Origin: Bacteroidia bacterium
GTDB taxonomy: Bacteria > Bacteroidota > Bacteroidia > Flavobacteriales > Flavobacteriaceae
Length of the DNA: 64,000 nucleotides
Direction: 5' to 3'
Assembly: GCA_030427865.1 (NCBI GenBank)
Contig: JAUICK010000004.1
Location: 124,001-188,000 of the forward strand
Shown: positions 17,022 to 25,397 of the stretch, piece after piece
Layout of the letters: every line of letters starts with the position of its first letter
Position numbering within the stretch: position 1 is the stretch's first letter
Notes under the pieces: model-generated
Seen by the model: only the letters and a program-made list of their open reading frames with translations
The model's database searches: none
Told to the model about the DNA's origin: nothing
Made by a program: the position numbers and the translations under genes

Positions 17022-17651
17022 ATGAGAAGTATAGCAATAAATAAAGAAGCACAAGAAAGCCTATCTCCAAATAGTGTTTTACAAGACTTAATGGAAGGAA
17101 ACAATCGTTTTGTAAACGATAATTTAGAAAAAGTGGCGCATTTAGATTTAGTTAAACAAACTATTACTGGGCAATACCCAAAAGCAGTTGTGCTGTCTTG
17201 TATAGATTCTAGAGTTCCTGTAGAACAGGTTTTTGATCAATCTGTGGGCGATATTTTTGTAGCAAGAGTAGCTGGTAATTTCGAAAATGTAGACATTTTA
17301 GGAAGCTTAGAATATTCTTGTGCAGTTGCAGGTAGCAAACTAATTTTAGTCTTAGGCCATGAAAGTTGTGGAGCTGTTAAAGCTGCTTGTGATGGTGTTG
17401 AATTAGGAAATATTACTGCTATGTTAGAAAATATTGTACCAGCTGTTAAAAAATCTTCAGAAGAAGTAGATGGAGAAACAAATTCATCGAATAAAGAATT
17501 TGTAGCTAAAACAGTAGAAAATAATGTTCTTTTAACTATAGAAAGAATTCGTGAAAAAAGTGGAATCTTGTCTGAAATGGAAGACAATGATGAAATTAAA
17601 ATTGTTGGAGGTCTATATTCTTTACAAACAGGAAAAGTTTCTCTCTTGTAA
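17022..17651 (+). CDS. Beta-class carbonic anhydrase
   Basis: 209 residues. Zinc ligands Cys60 (LSCIDSR), His113 and Cys116 (GHESCGAVKAA) are present, with the Asp62-Arg64 dyad in CIDSRVPVEQVFDQ and the VARVAGN motif. There is no signal peptide, so it is cytoplasmic and interconverts CO2 and bicarbonate. It lies 13 bases after the second SulP gene and is the last gene of the module; a strong bidirectional terminator begins 20 bases after its stop. Supply of bicarbonate to anaplerotic carboxylation is the likely role. Confidence 0.93.
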   Translation: MRSIAINKEAQESLSPNSVLQDLMEGNNRFVNDNLEKVAHLDLVKQTITGQYPKAVVLSCIDSRVPVEQVFDQSVGDIFVARVAGNFENVDILGSLEYSCAVAGSKLILVLGHESCGAVKAACDGVELGNITAMLENIVPAVKKSSEEVDGETNSSNKEFVAKTVENNVLLTIERIREKSGILSEMEDNDEIKIVGGLYSLQTGKVSLL

Positions 17652-17670
17652 GAATTCAATGTTTTTCAAA

Positions 17671-17725
17671 AATAATTTTAAATAAAAAAACAAGCAAATT
17701 GCTTGTTTTTTTATTTAAAATTATT
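17671..17725. terminator. Bidirectional terminator with a perfect 27-bp inverted repeat
   Basis: Two 27-base arms are exact complements around one central A. The core CAAGCAA / TTGCTTG is flanked by A7 on the left and T7 on the right, so it works as a rho-independent terminator on both strands. It lies between the carbonic anhydrase (+) and the small exported gene (-), and the right arm covers the last codons and stop of the latter. Confidence 0.88.
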
Positions 17726-18104
17726 TTTTTGTCTTTACTTTTGTCATTCTTCCTTCCCAAGATCTTCCTCCTAAAGAAGAGGTATAATATACTTTTTTAC
17801 CTCTAACTTTATTCACAACAATATGCATTTTTGTACCCATTTTAAATGGAAAATTAGGTAGTGTAGATTCTCTAATAATTAAATAATACTCACAATCACT
17901 TACCCACTCTATATCAGATTTAATATAATGCTCTTTGTCATTGTGGTATTCTGTGTGCTTATTTTCATCAAAAATTACAATAACATCTTTTTTTGCATTT
18001 CTATACGTAAATGTATTATTCTTTATCATAAAACATTTATTTCCCGTAAAAGACATTAATAGCATAAAACTAAATAAAGCTAAAGCCTTGTAAATTTTCT
18101 TCAT
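17721..18104 (-). CDS. Small exported protein of unknown function
   Basis: 127 residues with an N-terminal hydrophobic signal segment (KALALFSFMLLMSFTGNKC). The body is a small beta-rich domain (IKNNTFTYRNAKKDVIVIFDENKHTEYHN, then KSDIEWVSDCEYYLIIRE and MHIVVNKVRGKKVYYTSSL) ending in a basic tail. It resembles short Flavobacteriia proteins that some databases label 'DNA topoisomerase IV' in error; there is no topoisomerase motif. It is probably downstream of, and co-transcribed with, the CvpA-like gene (47-base gap). Its stop overlaps the bidirectional terminator. Confidence 0.65.
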   Translation of the reverse strand: MKKIYKALALFSFMLLMSFTGNKCFMIKNNTFTYRNAKKDVIVIFDENKHTEYHNDKEHYIKSDIEWVSDCEYYLIIRESTLPNFPFKMGTKMHIVVNKVRGKKVYYTSSLGGRSWEGRMTKVKTKK

Positions 18105-18151
18105 GGTAATGATTTGTTAACGGCAGCAATTTACAAAAAAGCTGCATTAGT

Positions 18152-18667
18152 TTATATATTTTTAGTAGGGGTTTTCACCTGTTTTTCTTCTTTAATAATA
18201 GAGGGGAAAATAGTAGGGGCTATTTTTTTTACGGGTTTGTATAAAATAGATTTTTCTAAAGTTTCCTTTTCTATAAAAGGAATTGTATCGTTCATTTTTC
18301 CGAAAAAAATAAAAACTACACTAAGTATAAGACCTATTTTTAGAGCTCCAAAAGCACCTCCTAAAATTTTATTTAAAATACCAAGAGAAGCAAAATCAGC
18401 AATCTTGGTTAATGCTTTACCCAATAGTGCAATTACAATAATTATAATAACAAAAGTTACAGCAAAAGCAGCTAATGTTATATATTCTTCGCCCCAAGAT
18501 ACGGATTCTTTCAGAAAATCAGAAACGAAATACGAAAAATGAATAGCACCGTATACTCCACCAACAAGTGCTACCAAAGAAGCAACTTCTACAAACAACC
18601 CTTTCATTAAGCCTCTTACAAAACCAAACAACAGTAATGCTGCAATTATTATATCAAAAATATTCAT
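18152..18667 (-). CDS. CvpA family membrane protein
   Basis: 171 residues from the ATG at 18667. An upstream in-frame ATG at 18703 would add MKKRCRFEKIIL, but a minus-strand TAGGTTTG box at 18682-18689 lies inside that extension, and MNIFDIIIAALLLFGFVRGLMKGLFVEVASLVALV is the normal CvpA beginning. Four membrane segments are visible, with the R-G-x-x-K-G turn after the first. CvpA proteins are needed for envelope homeostasis and colicin V production in E. coli. The C-terminus is a short charged tail (SIIKEEKQVKTPTKNI). Confidence 0.85.
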   Translation of the reverse strand: MNIFDIIIAALLLFGFVRGLMKGLFVEVASLVALVGGVYGAIHFSYFVSDFLKESVSWGEEYITLAAFAVTFVIIIIVIALLGKALTKIADFASLGILNKILGGAFGALKIGLILSVVFIFFGKMNDTIPFIEKETLEKSILYKPVKKIAPTIFPSIIKEEKQVKTPTKNI

Positions 18668-18681
18668 TAAAATAATTTTTT

Positions 18682-18689
18682 CAAACCTA
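18682..18689 (-). promoter_or_regulatory. Probable -7 box (TAGGTTTG) of the cvpA-like gene
   Basis: Read on the minus strand, TAGGTTTG fits TAnnTTTG and lies about 15 bases before the ATG at 18667. It decides that start over the ATG at 18703. Confidence 0.45.
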
Positions 18690-18747
18690 CATCTTTTTTT
18701 CAAAAATTAAAAATGGTGGTTGTATATTTACCTCATAAACAAGTAGT

Positions 18748-19104
18748 ATGCCAGAAATAGTTAGCCTAAAAATAAAGTGGGATAAATTGGTAATAAAATT
18801 AACCAATCAGTTTGCAGACGGAGATGAATTAAATATTGATGGAATTATCTATTTAGTTGGTGTTCAAGAATTAGGGCAAGGACATAGAACGTTTAAAAAA
18901 GACGAAAAAGTAAACCTAATGCACATAGCAATTTGTAAGTTATTAGAACCTTACGGCTATTATGAGTTCGATTTTTTTGATGATGATGGTTGGCCTCACT
19001 ACAAAATACTTACAGAATTGCCTAACTTAAAACCCGGTGAACAAACCATTTTAATGAAAGAAGCCATTGTTAATTACTTTGAAAGTTTATCTTATTTAGA
19101 TTAA
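18748..19104 (+). CDS. Conserved-looking cytoplasmic protein of unknown function
   Basis: 118 residues, no signal peptide, acidic C-terminus. The sequence is well structured (LTNQFADGDELNIDGIIYLVGVQELGQG, then YGYYEFDFFDDDGWPHYKILTELP) with an even mix of charged and hydrophobic residues, so it is a genuine small globular protein. I do not recognise the family. It is divergent from the cvpA-like gene and followed 48 bases later by the TlpA-like gene. Confidence 0.6.
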   Translation: MPEIVSLKIKWDKLVIKLTNQFADGDELNIDGIIYLVGVQELGQGHRTFKKDEKVNLMHIAICKLLEPYGYYEFDFFDDDGWPHYKILTELPNLKPGEQTILMKEAIVNYFESLSYLD

Positions 19105-19152
19105 AAATTTGGTACACTTATTGAAATCTTTTTAAAGAGATATAAAATCTAT

Positions 19153-20520
19153 ATGATGAAAAAAATCCTGTTATTCTTCTTTTTAATTTCTTTTGTTTCT
19201 TATGGACAATTTACTGTACAAGGAACAATGACACCAACTCTTAAAAGCGATTGGGTTATTCTGTACAAAATTGAAGGCGCAAGACAAAAATTTGTACAAA
19301 ACACAAAAATAAAAATTGATTCTGTTGTAATTGATGGAAAAAAACAAGCAATAGGAAATTTTAGTTTTACACTACCCAAAGAAAGCAAAGTTGGTGCATA
19401 TAGAGTAACTTATAAATTAGAAGGAGCTGGTTTTGTAGATTTTATATTTAATAAAGAAAATGTAAGTTTTGGTTTTCATCCAGATTATCCTAATCAATCA
19501 GTTACTTTTTCACAATCTAAAGAAAACATTTTTTATAAAAATTATTTAGATGCCATTGCTAACGCACAACAACGTTTAGATTCTATACAAGTACTAGCGT
19601 TACAAAACCCCAATTTAGATTTAAAAACAGTTTACAAAAAAGCTTTTGATAAGGTTATTTCAATACAAAAAAACTATTTAGATGCTTCTAAAGGAATGTA
19701 TGTACAGCCTTTTGTAAAAGCAACTTTTAGAAATAGTCCATCAGAAATAATTGCTACGCCACAAAAGTATATGTCTAACATGATTGCTACTTTTTTTGAT
19801 CAAATGGATTTTAATAATAAAACACTTTTAAATTCTTCTTTTTTAGTTGATAGAATTAATGACTATGTTTTTTATATAAATTATTCTGATGATGCAAAAA
19901 CACAACAAAAACTATATAAAGAATCTGCAGATACAGTATTGGCGAAAATTAAGGATAATCTCTTTAAAAAAGATGTCATAGAGTTTTTAATTAGTCAGTT
20001 TGAAAGTTCTAAAAACTTAGAATTAATAGATTATTTATTCGAAAAACATTACAATAGTTTACCTCTTGGCGTTCAAAACAAAAAATTTAAAGCAGAGAAA
20101 TTAGCCTTATTTGCTGCAGAAGTTGGCAGAATTGCACCAGATTTTTCTTGGAATGAAAATGGAAAAACCTTAAAATTATCTACTTTAAATGATGCAGAAA
20201 ATTATTTGTTAATTTTTTGGAGCACAGGTTGTTCTCATTGTTTAAGAGAAATTCCTCAGATTCATAAATTTTTACAAGGAAATAAAAAAGTAAAAGTGGT
20301 TGCTTTCTCTTTAGAAACCAACGATTTTGGTTGGAAAAATTACAAGCAAAATTTACCCAACTGGCATCACATTTTAGGTTTAAACAAATGGGAAAACAAA
20401 ACAGCAAGAACGTACAACATTATGTCTACACCAAGTTATTTTGTTTTAAATGCAAATAAAAAAATTATTGCAAAACCAGAAAGGTTAGAAGATGTAAAGA
20501 AGTTTATCGAAAAACTTTAA
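19153..20520 (+). CDS. TlpA-like thioredoxin-fold lipid/periplasmic protein with N-terminal DUF4369-like region
   Basis: 455 residues. A signal peptide (LLFFFLISFVSYGQ) is followed by an N-terminal beta domain of DUF4369 type (about 20-130), a helical middle, and a C-terminal thioredoxin fold (about 325-455). That fold has C360-S-H-C363 in FWSTGCSHCLREIPQIHKFL and a cis-Pro segment MSTPSYFVLN. Such proteins act as periplasmic thiol-disulfide reductases in Bacteroidota. Either of two adjacent ATGs (19153 or 19156) may be used. Its end overlaps by 4 bases the end of the convergent yraN-like gene. Confidence 0.83.
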   Translation: MMKKILLFFFLISFVSYGQFTVQGTMTPTLKSDWVILYKIEGARQKFVQNTKIKIDSVVIDGKKQAIGNFSFTLPKESKVGAYRVTYKLEGAGFVDFIFNKENVSFGFHPDYPNQSVTFSQSKENIFYKNYLDAIANAQQRLDSIQVLALQNPNLDLKTVYKKAFDKVISIQKNYLDASKGMYVQPFVKATFRNSPSEIIATPQKYMSNMIATFFDQMDFNNKTLLNSSFLVDRINDYVFYINYSDDAKTQQKLYKESADTVLAKIKDNLFKKDVIEFLISQFESSKNLELIDYLFEKHYNSLPLGVQNKKFKAEKLALFAAEVGRIAPDFSWNENGKTLKLSTLNDAENYLLIFWSTGCSHCLREIPQIHKFLQGNKKVKVVAFSLETNDFGWKNYKQNLPNWHHILGLNKWENKTARTYNIMSTPSYFVLNANKKIIAKPERLEDVKKFIEKL

Positions 20521-20876
20521 AAATGCAAAAAAGCATCTTCTAAATGCTCAATTTTTGTTTCTTTTTTATTTTGAATAATGGCAATAATATCAAAACGAAC
20601 CTCAACATCTAAATCTTTTTCTACAACATAATTATCTATGGCAGAAAGTAATAGTTTAATTTTCTTCGGGTTTACGAATTCTTCTGGATTCCCAAAATAA
20701 TCTGAGGTTCTTGTTTTTACTTCAACAGCAACTAAAATTGCTTCTTTTTGTGCTATAATATCTACTTCCGCTTTTAAATAACGGTAATTTTTTTCAAGGA
20801 TCGTATAGCCGTTTTTAATTAAAAAATCGATAGCTAATTGTTCTCCTTTTTTTCCTAATTCATTGTGTTGTGCCAT
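20517..20876 (-). CDS. YraN / UPF0102 family nuclease-like protein
   Basis: 119 residues. It has the UPF0102 pattern GKKGEQLAIDFLIKNGYTILEKNYRYLKAEVDIIAQK, then LVAVEVKTRTSDYFGNPEEFVNPKK and FDIIAI. The E-V-D and E-V-K motifs match the PD-(D/E)xK nuclease fold (Holliday-junction resolvase-like). The biological role is not established. It converges on the TlpA-like gene. Confidence 0.9.
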   Translation of the reverse strand: MAQHNELGKKGEQLAIDFLIKNGYTILEKNYRYLKAEVDIIAQKEAILVAVEVKTRTSDYFGNPEEFVNPKKIKLLLSAIDNYVVEKDLDVEVRFDIIAIIQNKKETKIEHLEDAFLHF

Positions 20877-20924
20877 TAGGTGAATTTACAAATTATTGAT
20901 TACTTTTAAATCAAATTAATTGAA

Positions 20925-21821
20925 ATGAATTTTTTTAAAAACTCGTTATCTTTTTTTATCATTCTTTTTTGTTTTTATTCAACTTTTGGGCAACATAAAA
21001 TCAATGAATTCGAACCTTTTTTAAGTCAAAAAAAGCGAAGTTTTCCTTTCTTGTTATTCAGTCCAACAGACAATAGTAGTGCTTTTAAAGTGAGTCCTAT
21101 TACAGCAAAAACAGCTAATGGATTTCAATTTAATTCTTATAAAGTTCTGGTAAATTTAAAAGCCAATGTTTTTAAAAAAATATATGCTAAAAACAACTAT
21201 CAATTAGCGGTTAGCGGTCATATTGATAATCAGTTTGTGTTTCGAGAAGAGAATTCTGCAACCTTTAATGGTGTTACACATTCGCTTTTTAATACCGATT
21301 ATTTCATCTATTTACACAACGATTTTGTTTTGAATGAAAACAACTATTTGCGTATCAATTTGTATCACAGATCTTCTCATTTAGGTGATGATTTTTTGCT
21401 GAAAAATGCTTATACCACAATTACAAATCCCGATTATTGGAAAGTAGACCCTGCAAATTATGAAACCATAGAGGTTTTATATGCTTTTAATAAAGAAAAA
21501 TTGGGTTTATATGGAGGCGTATCGTACATCGTTAGAACAAATAGCAATCGTAAAAAACTAACTTTTCAAACAGGTGGTGTTTTTAAAAACTTTGAATCTG
21601 AAAGCGAGTTTTTAAGTAGAATTTTTATAGGGTATGATGTTCGTTTTTTAGAAAACAACAATTTTAATGCAGATTTTAATGGCGGAATTGGGTATGCTTT
21701 TAAAAACAACAATAGTTTACGACTCGAATATTATAATGGCTTTTTACCATATTCTAGATTAGAAAAAGAAGTAAAAACCAGTTGGCTTTCGTTAGCTTTT
21801 TACTATAATTTAGAGTTATAG
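20925..21821 (+). CDS. DUF1207-like outer-membrane protein
   Basis: 298 residues. A signal peptide (FFIILFCFYSTFGQ) is followed by alternating beta strands ending in aromatic residues, and the final segment SWLSLAFYYNLEL is a typical outer-membrane barrel end. The motif LYHRSSHLGDDFLL in the middle resembles DUF1207 proteins. It is probably a small porin-like barrel of unknown substrate. It is divergent from the yraN-like gene and 2 bases before the next small gene. Confidence 0.7.
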   Translation: MNFFKNSLSFFIILFCFYSTFGQHKINEFEPFLSQKKRSFPFLLFSPTDNSSAFKVSPITAKTANGFQFNSYKVLVNLKANVFKKIYAKNNYQLAVSGHIDNQFVFREENSATFNGVTHSLFNTDYFIYLHNDFVLNENNYLRINLYHRSSHLGDDFLLKNAYTTITNPDYWKVDPANYETIEVLYAFNKEKLGLYGGVSYIVRTNSNRKKLTFQTGGVFKNFESESEFLSRIFIGYDVRFLENNNFNADFNGGIGYAFKNNNSLRLEYYNGFLPYSRLEKEVKTSWLSLAFYYNLEL

Positions 21822-21823
21822 GT

Positions 21824-22177
21824 ATGACTGAAGAAACACTCATTAAATATTTAGAGTTTCTTAAAACAGAATGTTTAAGGCATCAAAATGATAAGATTAT
21901 AACAGATGATGAAATAAACCAACTACAAATTGAACTACAAAATTTTATAAATAGAATAGATAAAAGTTCATTTTCTAAAGAAATTAAGCTTGAAATTTCT
22001 AAAATTGATTTCGATTTAGATGAAGAAAACCATAATCATTCAAAATTCAAAGTTTTTAAATTTATAGGTGGTTTTCAAGCAAAAGAATACAAAGAACAAG
22101 AAAATCGAAAACAACGATTTTTAAAACTTTATAACGATTTAGAGACCTCTTTATTCAAAATAAAAACTATTCTTTAA
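21824..22177 (+). CDS. Small cytoplasmic protein of unknown function
   Basis: 117 residues, no signal peptide, strongly helical and charged (EETLIKYLEFLKTECLRHQNDKII, then EEENHNHSKFKVFKFIGGFQAKEYKEQENRKQRF). It starts 2 bases after the barrel gene and overlaps the end of the convergent LD-carboxypeptidase gene by 11 bases. I do not recognise the family. Coupling to the upstream gene supports it as real. Confidence 0.55.
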   Translation: MTEETLIKYLEFLKTECLRHQNDKIITDDEINQLQIELQNFINRIDKSSFSKEIKLEISKIDFDLDEENHNHSKFKVFKFIGGFQAKEYKEQENRKQRFLKLYNDLETSLFKIKTIL

Positions 22178-23186
22178 AAACAACTTTTGACTGTTTATTG
22201 CCACTGCAAACTGTCAAGTGAACTTTTCTCCCAAAAATCAAAGCTCTATTATCTGCTTCATGTCCTGCAGGAAAATCAAATAAAACAGGAATTTTTTTAG
22301 GAACAACATCTAAAATCAATTGCTCTATAGGTTTTCCCCATTTTGTGGAGTTCTTTTTAATTAAAGATATATCACCCACAATCACAGCTTTTACATTTTT
22401 AAAATATCCAGCTCGTTTTAAGCTTTGTAGCATTCTATCAATTGAATATTTATACTCGCCAATTTCTTCAATAAATAAAATTTTACCATCAGTATTCAAC
22501 TGGCTTTTAGAACCTAACATTGAGGTTAAAATAGCTAAATTTCCTCCAATAATTTGTCCTTCAATTTTCTTTGATGAACCCTGTACTGAGCTTGATGAAG
22601 TATATCTATTATATTTTGATGAAGGAATTGTGTAGCTCAACTTTTTGCCAAAAATCGCACTTTTAAAACTTGAAATGGTTGCAATAATTTCTTCAGGTTT
22701 TTCTTCTAAACTGGTTGCCATCATTCCGTGAATAGTTTCTACTCCTAAATTGTGGATGTGATTGTGAAACGCTGTAATATCAGAATACCCAATAATCCAT
22801 TTTGGGTGTTTTAAAAAGTGAGTATAATCTAATTTATCTAAAATACGCACAGAACCATAACCTCCTCTTGCTGCCCAAATTGCTTTGATATTGGGGTTGT
22901 CTAATGCTTTTTGAAAATCATCAGCTCTTTCTGCATCAGAACCTGCAAAGTGATTTCCGTTATTAAACATATTTTTACCTAAAACAACGTGTAATCCCCA
23001 ACTTTCAGCCAGTTTTTTTGCTTCTAAAACAATTGCTTTTCTGCTTGGTTTTAAAATTCCTGCAGGTGCTAAAATTACAATGCTATCTCCTTTTTGTAAA
23101 TATGCAGGTGTTTTTAGTTTTTCTTGTGCATTTATTAATGATAATGGCATCATTAAAACAAGAAAGAGTGGTATAAATTTTCTCAA
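22167..23186 (-). CDS. LD-carboxypeptidase (peptidase family S66), exported
   Basis: About 339 residues from a TTG at 23186, which gives a canonical signal peptide MRKFIPLFLVLMMPLSLINAQ; ATGs at 23219 and 23243 would add a charged extension and cannot be excluded. S66 landmarks are KGDSIVILAPAG, IWAARGGYGSVRILD (nucleophile Ser in the G-G-Y-G-S turn), WIIGYSDITAFHNHIH, a Glu in LFIEEIGE and a late FPAGHEADN. The enzymes cut the L,D bond of murein tetrapeptides in recycling; a signal peptide places this one in the periplasm. A segment at 22574-22602 (TSSSSVQGSSK) may derive from a dispersed repeat. Confidence 0.88.
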   Translation of the reverse strand: MRKFIPLFLVLMMPLSLINAQEKLKTPAYLQKGDSIVILAPAGILKPSRKAIVLEAKKLAESWGLHVVLGKNMFNNGNHFAGSDAERADDFQKALDNPNIKAIWAARGGYGSVRILDKLDYTHFLKHPKWIIGYSDITAFHNHIHNLGVETIHGMMATSLEEKPEEIIATISSFKSAIFGKKLSYTIPSSKYNRYTSSSSVQGSSKKIEGQIIGGNLAILTSMLGSKSQLNTDGKILFIEEIGEYKYSIDRMLQSLKRAGYFKNVKAVIVGDISLIKKNSTKWGKPIEQLILDVVPKKIPVLFDFPAGHEADNRALIFGRKVHLTVCSGNKQSKVVFKE

Positions 23187-23267
23187 AATGTATCTTTTTT
23201 CTAATAATCTAACTTCCATCAATGTAAATGTATCCATTTTCAATGGTTTTAAAAAATTGCTTTTTCG

Positions 23268-23275
23268 TACTTTTG
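23268..23275 (+). promoter_or_regulatory. Probable -7 box (TACTTTTG) of metG
   Basis: TACTTTTG fits TAnnTTTG and lies 38 bases before the metG ATG, giving a leader of about 30 bases. No convincing TTTG element was found at the usual upstream spacing. Confidence 0.5.
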
Positions 23276-23312
23276 CACTTCAAAAATTAGTCCAAAATTT
23301 AAGAGAAACTTT

Positions 23313-25397
23313 ATGAGTGCTCCAAAAAGATATACAATTACAGCTGCTTTACCTTATACCAATGGTCCAATTCATATTGGTCATTTAGCGGGTGTTTACG
23401 TTCCAGCAGATATTTATGCACGTTATTTACGAGGAATTGGCAAAGATGTGGCATACATCTGTGGTTCTGATGAACATGGAGTTGCTATACCTATGAGAGC
23501 TAAAAAAGAAGGTGTTTCTCCACAAGATATTATCGACAAGTATCATGGAGTAATTAAAAAATCATTTGCCGATTTTGGAATTTCTTTTGATAATTATTCA
23601 AGAACATCCGCAGAAATTCACCATAAAACTGCTTCTGAGTTTTTTGTGGATTTGTATAATAAAGGTGAATTTATAGAAGAAGTTACAGAACAATTGTATG
23701 ATGAAAAAGCAAATCAGTTTTTAGCAGATCGATTTGTGGTAGGAACGTGCCCAAAATGTGGTTTTGAAGAAAGTTATGGAGATCAATGTGAAAACTGCGG
23801 AACATCACACAATGCAACAGATTTAATCAATCCTAAATCTGCAATTACAGGTAATGTGCCCACAGTAAAAGAAACCAAACATTGGTTTTTACCTTTAGAT
23901 AAACATGAAGCTTTTTTAAGAGAATGGATTTTAAAAGGACATAAAAAAGACTGGAAACCTAATGTTTACGGACAAGTAAAATCTTGGGTAGAAGATGGTT
24001 TAAGACCAAGAGCAGTTACCAGAGATTTAGATTGGGGAATTCCTGTTCCTGTAGAAGGAGCAGAAGGAAAAGTCTTATACGTTTGGTTTGATGCGCCAAT
24101 TGGTTACATTTCATCTACCAAAGAATGGGCTGCAAGAGAAGGAAAAAACTGGGAAGATTATTGGAAAAAAGAAGATACCAAATTGGTGCATTTTATAGGG
24201 AAAGACAATATTGTTTTTCACTGTATTATTTTTCCAAGTATGTTAAAAGCGCATGGAGAGTACATTTTACCAGATAATGTGCCTGCCAATGAATTTTTGA
24301 ATTTAGAAGGTAATAAATTATCAACTTCTAAAAATTGGGCAGTTTGGTTGCATGAATATTTAGAAGAATTTCCAAATCAGCAAGATGTGTTGCGTTATAC
24401 ATTAACTGCAAATGCTCCAGAAAGTAAGGACAACGATTTTACGTGGAAAGATTTTCAAGCAAAAAATAACAATGAATTGGTGGCCATTTTTGGTAATTTT
24501 ATCAATAGAGTTGTGGTGTTAACCAATAAATATTATTCAGGAATTGTACCAACTCCAAATAATTTTTCTGAGCTTGATGAAGATGTTTTAGCAGCTGTAA
24601 AAGAGTTTCCGAATATTATTGGAAAATCTATAGAAAGATATCGTTTTAGAGAAGCATCTCAAGAATTGATGAATTTAGCACGACTTGGAAACAAGTATTT
24701 GGCTGATGAAGAACCTTGGAAAGTTATAAAAGTAGATGAAGAACGTACAAAAACAATTATGTATGTTGCCTTACAAATTGCGACTGCTTTAGCGGTTGTT
24801 GCTGAACCTTTTTTACCTTTTACTTCAAAAAAACTTAAAAACATCTTAAATGTCATTCAGAGCGATAGCGAAGAATCTCTAACTTGGCAAGACATTACCG
24901 AAAAAGATGTATTACTTCCTGCAGAACACCAAATTAATAAAGGGGAATTGTTATTCTCAAAAATAGAAGATAAAACCATTGATGCTCAGTTAGAAAAATT
25001 GGCAGCTACTAAAATCAATAATCAAAAAGAGATTCTTCGACAAGCTCAGAATGACATTGAGCCACAAAAAGATACGATTGAATTTGATGATTTTACAAAA
25101 TTAGACATCAGAATTGGTACTGTTTTAGAAGCTGAAAAAGTTGCCAAAACTAAAAAGCTTTTAAAGCTAAAAGTTGATGTTGGTATTGATGTAAGAACTA
25201 TTGTTTCTGGTATAGCAGAAAGTTTTTCTCCAGAAGAGATTATTGGTCAACAAGTTTCTGTTTTAGTGAATTTAGCACCAAGAAAAATTAGAGGTGTAGA
25301 AAGCCAGGGAATGATTTTAATGACAGATACTCCTGATGGAAAATTGGCTTTTGTAGAACCTGAAAAAGCGGTTAAAAACGGACAGCAAGTAAGTTAA
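23313..25397 (+). CDS. metG: Methionyl-tRNA synthetase
   Basis: 694 residues. It has the class I signature PIHIGH at 19-24, the zinc-binding C-x-x-C pairs in [18 protein letters not shown], and a KMSKS equivalent KLSTSK in [17 protein letters not shown]. An anticodon-binding helical domain follows, and a C-terminal EMAP/Trbp111-type tRNA-binding domain (about 590-694, [24 protein letters not shown]). It charges tRNA-Met. Unusually, two copies of a flavobacterial dispersed repeat are translated within the linker before the C-terminal domain (about 513-522 and 573-582, reading VIQSDSEES and ILRQAQND). The downstream gene overlaps its stop by one base. Confidence 0.96.
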   Translation: MSAPKRYTITAALPYTNGPIHIGHLAGVYVPADIYARYLRGIGKDVAYICGSDEHGVAIPMRAKKEGVSPQDIIDKYHGVIKKSFADFGISFDNYSRTSAEIHHKTASEFFVDLYNKGEFIEEVTEQLYDEKANQFLADRFVVGTCPKCGFEESYGDQCENCGTSHNATDLINPKSAITGNVPTVKETKHWFLPLDKHEAFLREWILKGHKKDWKPNVYGQVKSWVEDGLRPRAVTRDLDWGIPVPVEGAEGKVLYVWFDAPIGYISSTKEWAAREGKNWEDYWKKEDTKLVHFIGKDNIVFHCIIFPSMLKAHGEYILPDNVPANEFLNLEGNKLSTSKNWAVWLHEYLEEFPNQQDVLRYTLTANAPESKDNDFTWKDFQAKNNNELVAIFGNFINRVVVLTNKYYSGIVPTPNNFSELDEDVLAAVKEFPNIIGKSIERYRFREASQELMNLARLGNKYLADEEPWKVIKVDEERTKTIMYVALQIATALAVVAEPFLPFTSKKLKNILNVIQSDSEESLTWQDITEKDVLLPAEHQINKGELLFSKIEDKTIDAQLEKLAATKINNQKEILRQAQNDIEPQKDTIEFDDFTKLDIRIGTVLEAEKVAKTKKLLKLKVDVGIDVRTIVSGIAESFSPEEIIGQQVSVLVNLAPRKIRGVESQGMILMTDTPDGKLAFVEPEKAVKNGQQVS
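24851..24878. repeat. Dispersed repeat translated inside metG, copy 1
   Basis: Begins TGTCATTCAGAGCGATAG and ends GCGAAGAATCT, related to the copy at 5708-5738 and to the inverted copy at 25030-25056. It is in frame and encodes VIQSDSEES in the metG linker. Confidence 0.75.
25030..25056. repeat. Dispersed repeat translated inside metG, copy 2 (inverted)
   Basis: Reads AGATTCTTCGACAAGC then TCAGAATGACA, the reverse complement of the common GTCATTCTGAGC...GAAGAATCT repeat, so it is inverted relative to copy 1. It is in frame and encodes EILRQAQND between the MetG core and its C-terminal tRNA-binding domain. Confidence 0.78.

Noticed and set aside
18114..18542. A 142-codon plus-strand frame opposite the cvpA-like gene
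   Set aside because: The minus-strand frame has a clear CvpA-type membrane pattern; the plus-strand protein has no recognisable features.
22574..22602. A repeat-like segment with CTGAGCTTGATGAAG inside the LD-carboxypeptidase gene
   Set aside because: The same 15-mer occurs at 24569-24583 in metG as ordinary coding sequence (SELDE), so the match may be chance; kept only as a remark.
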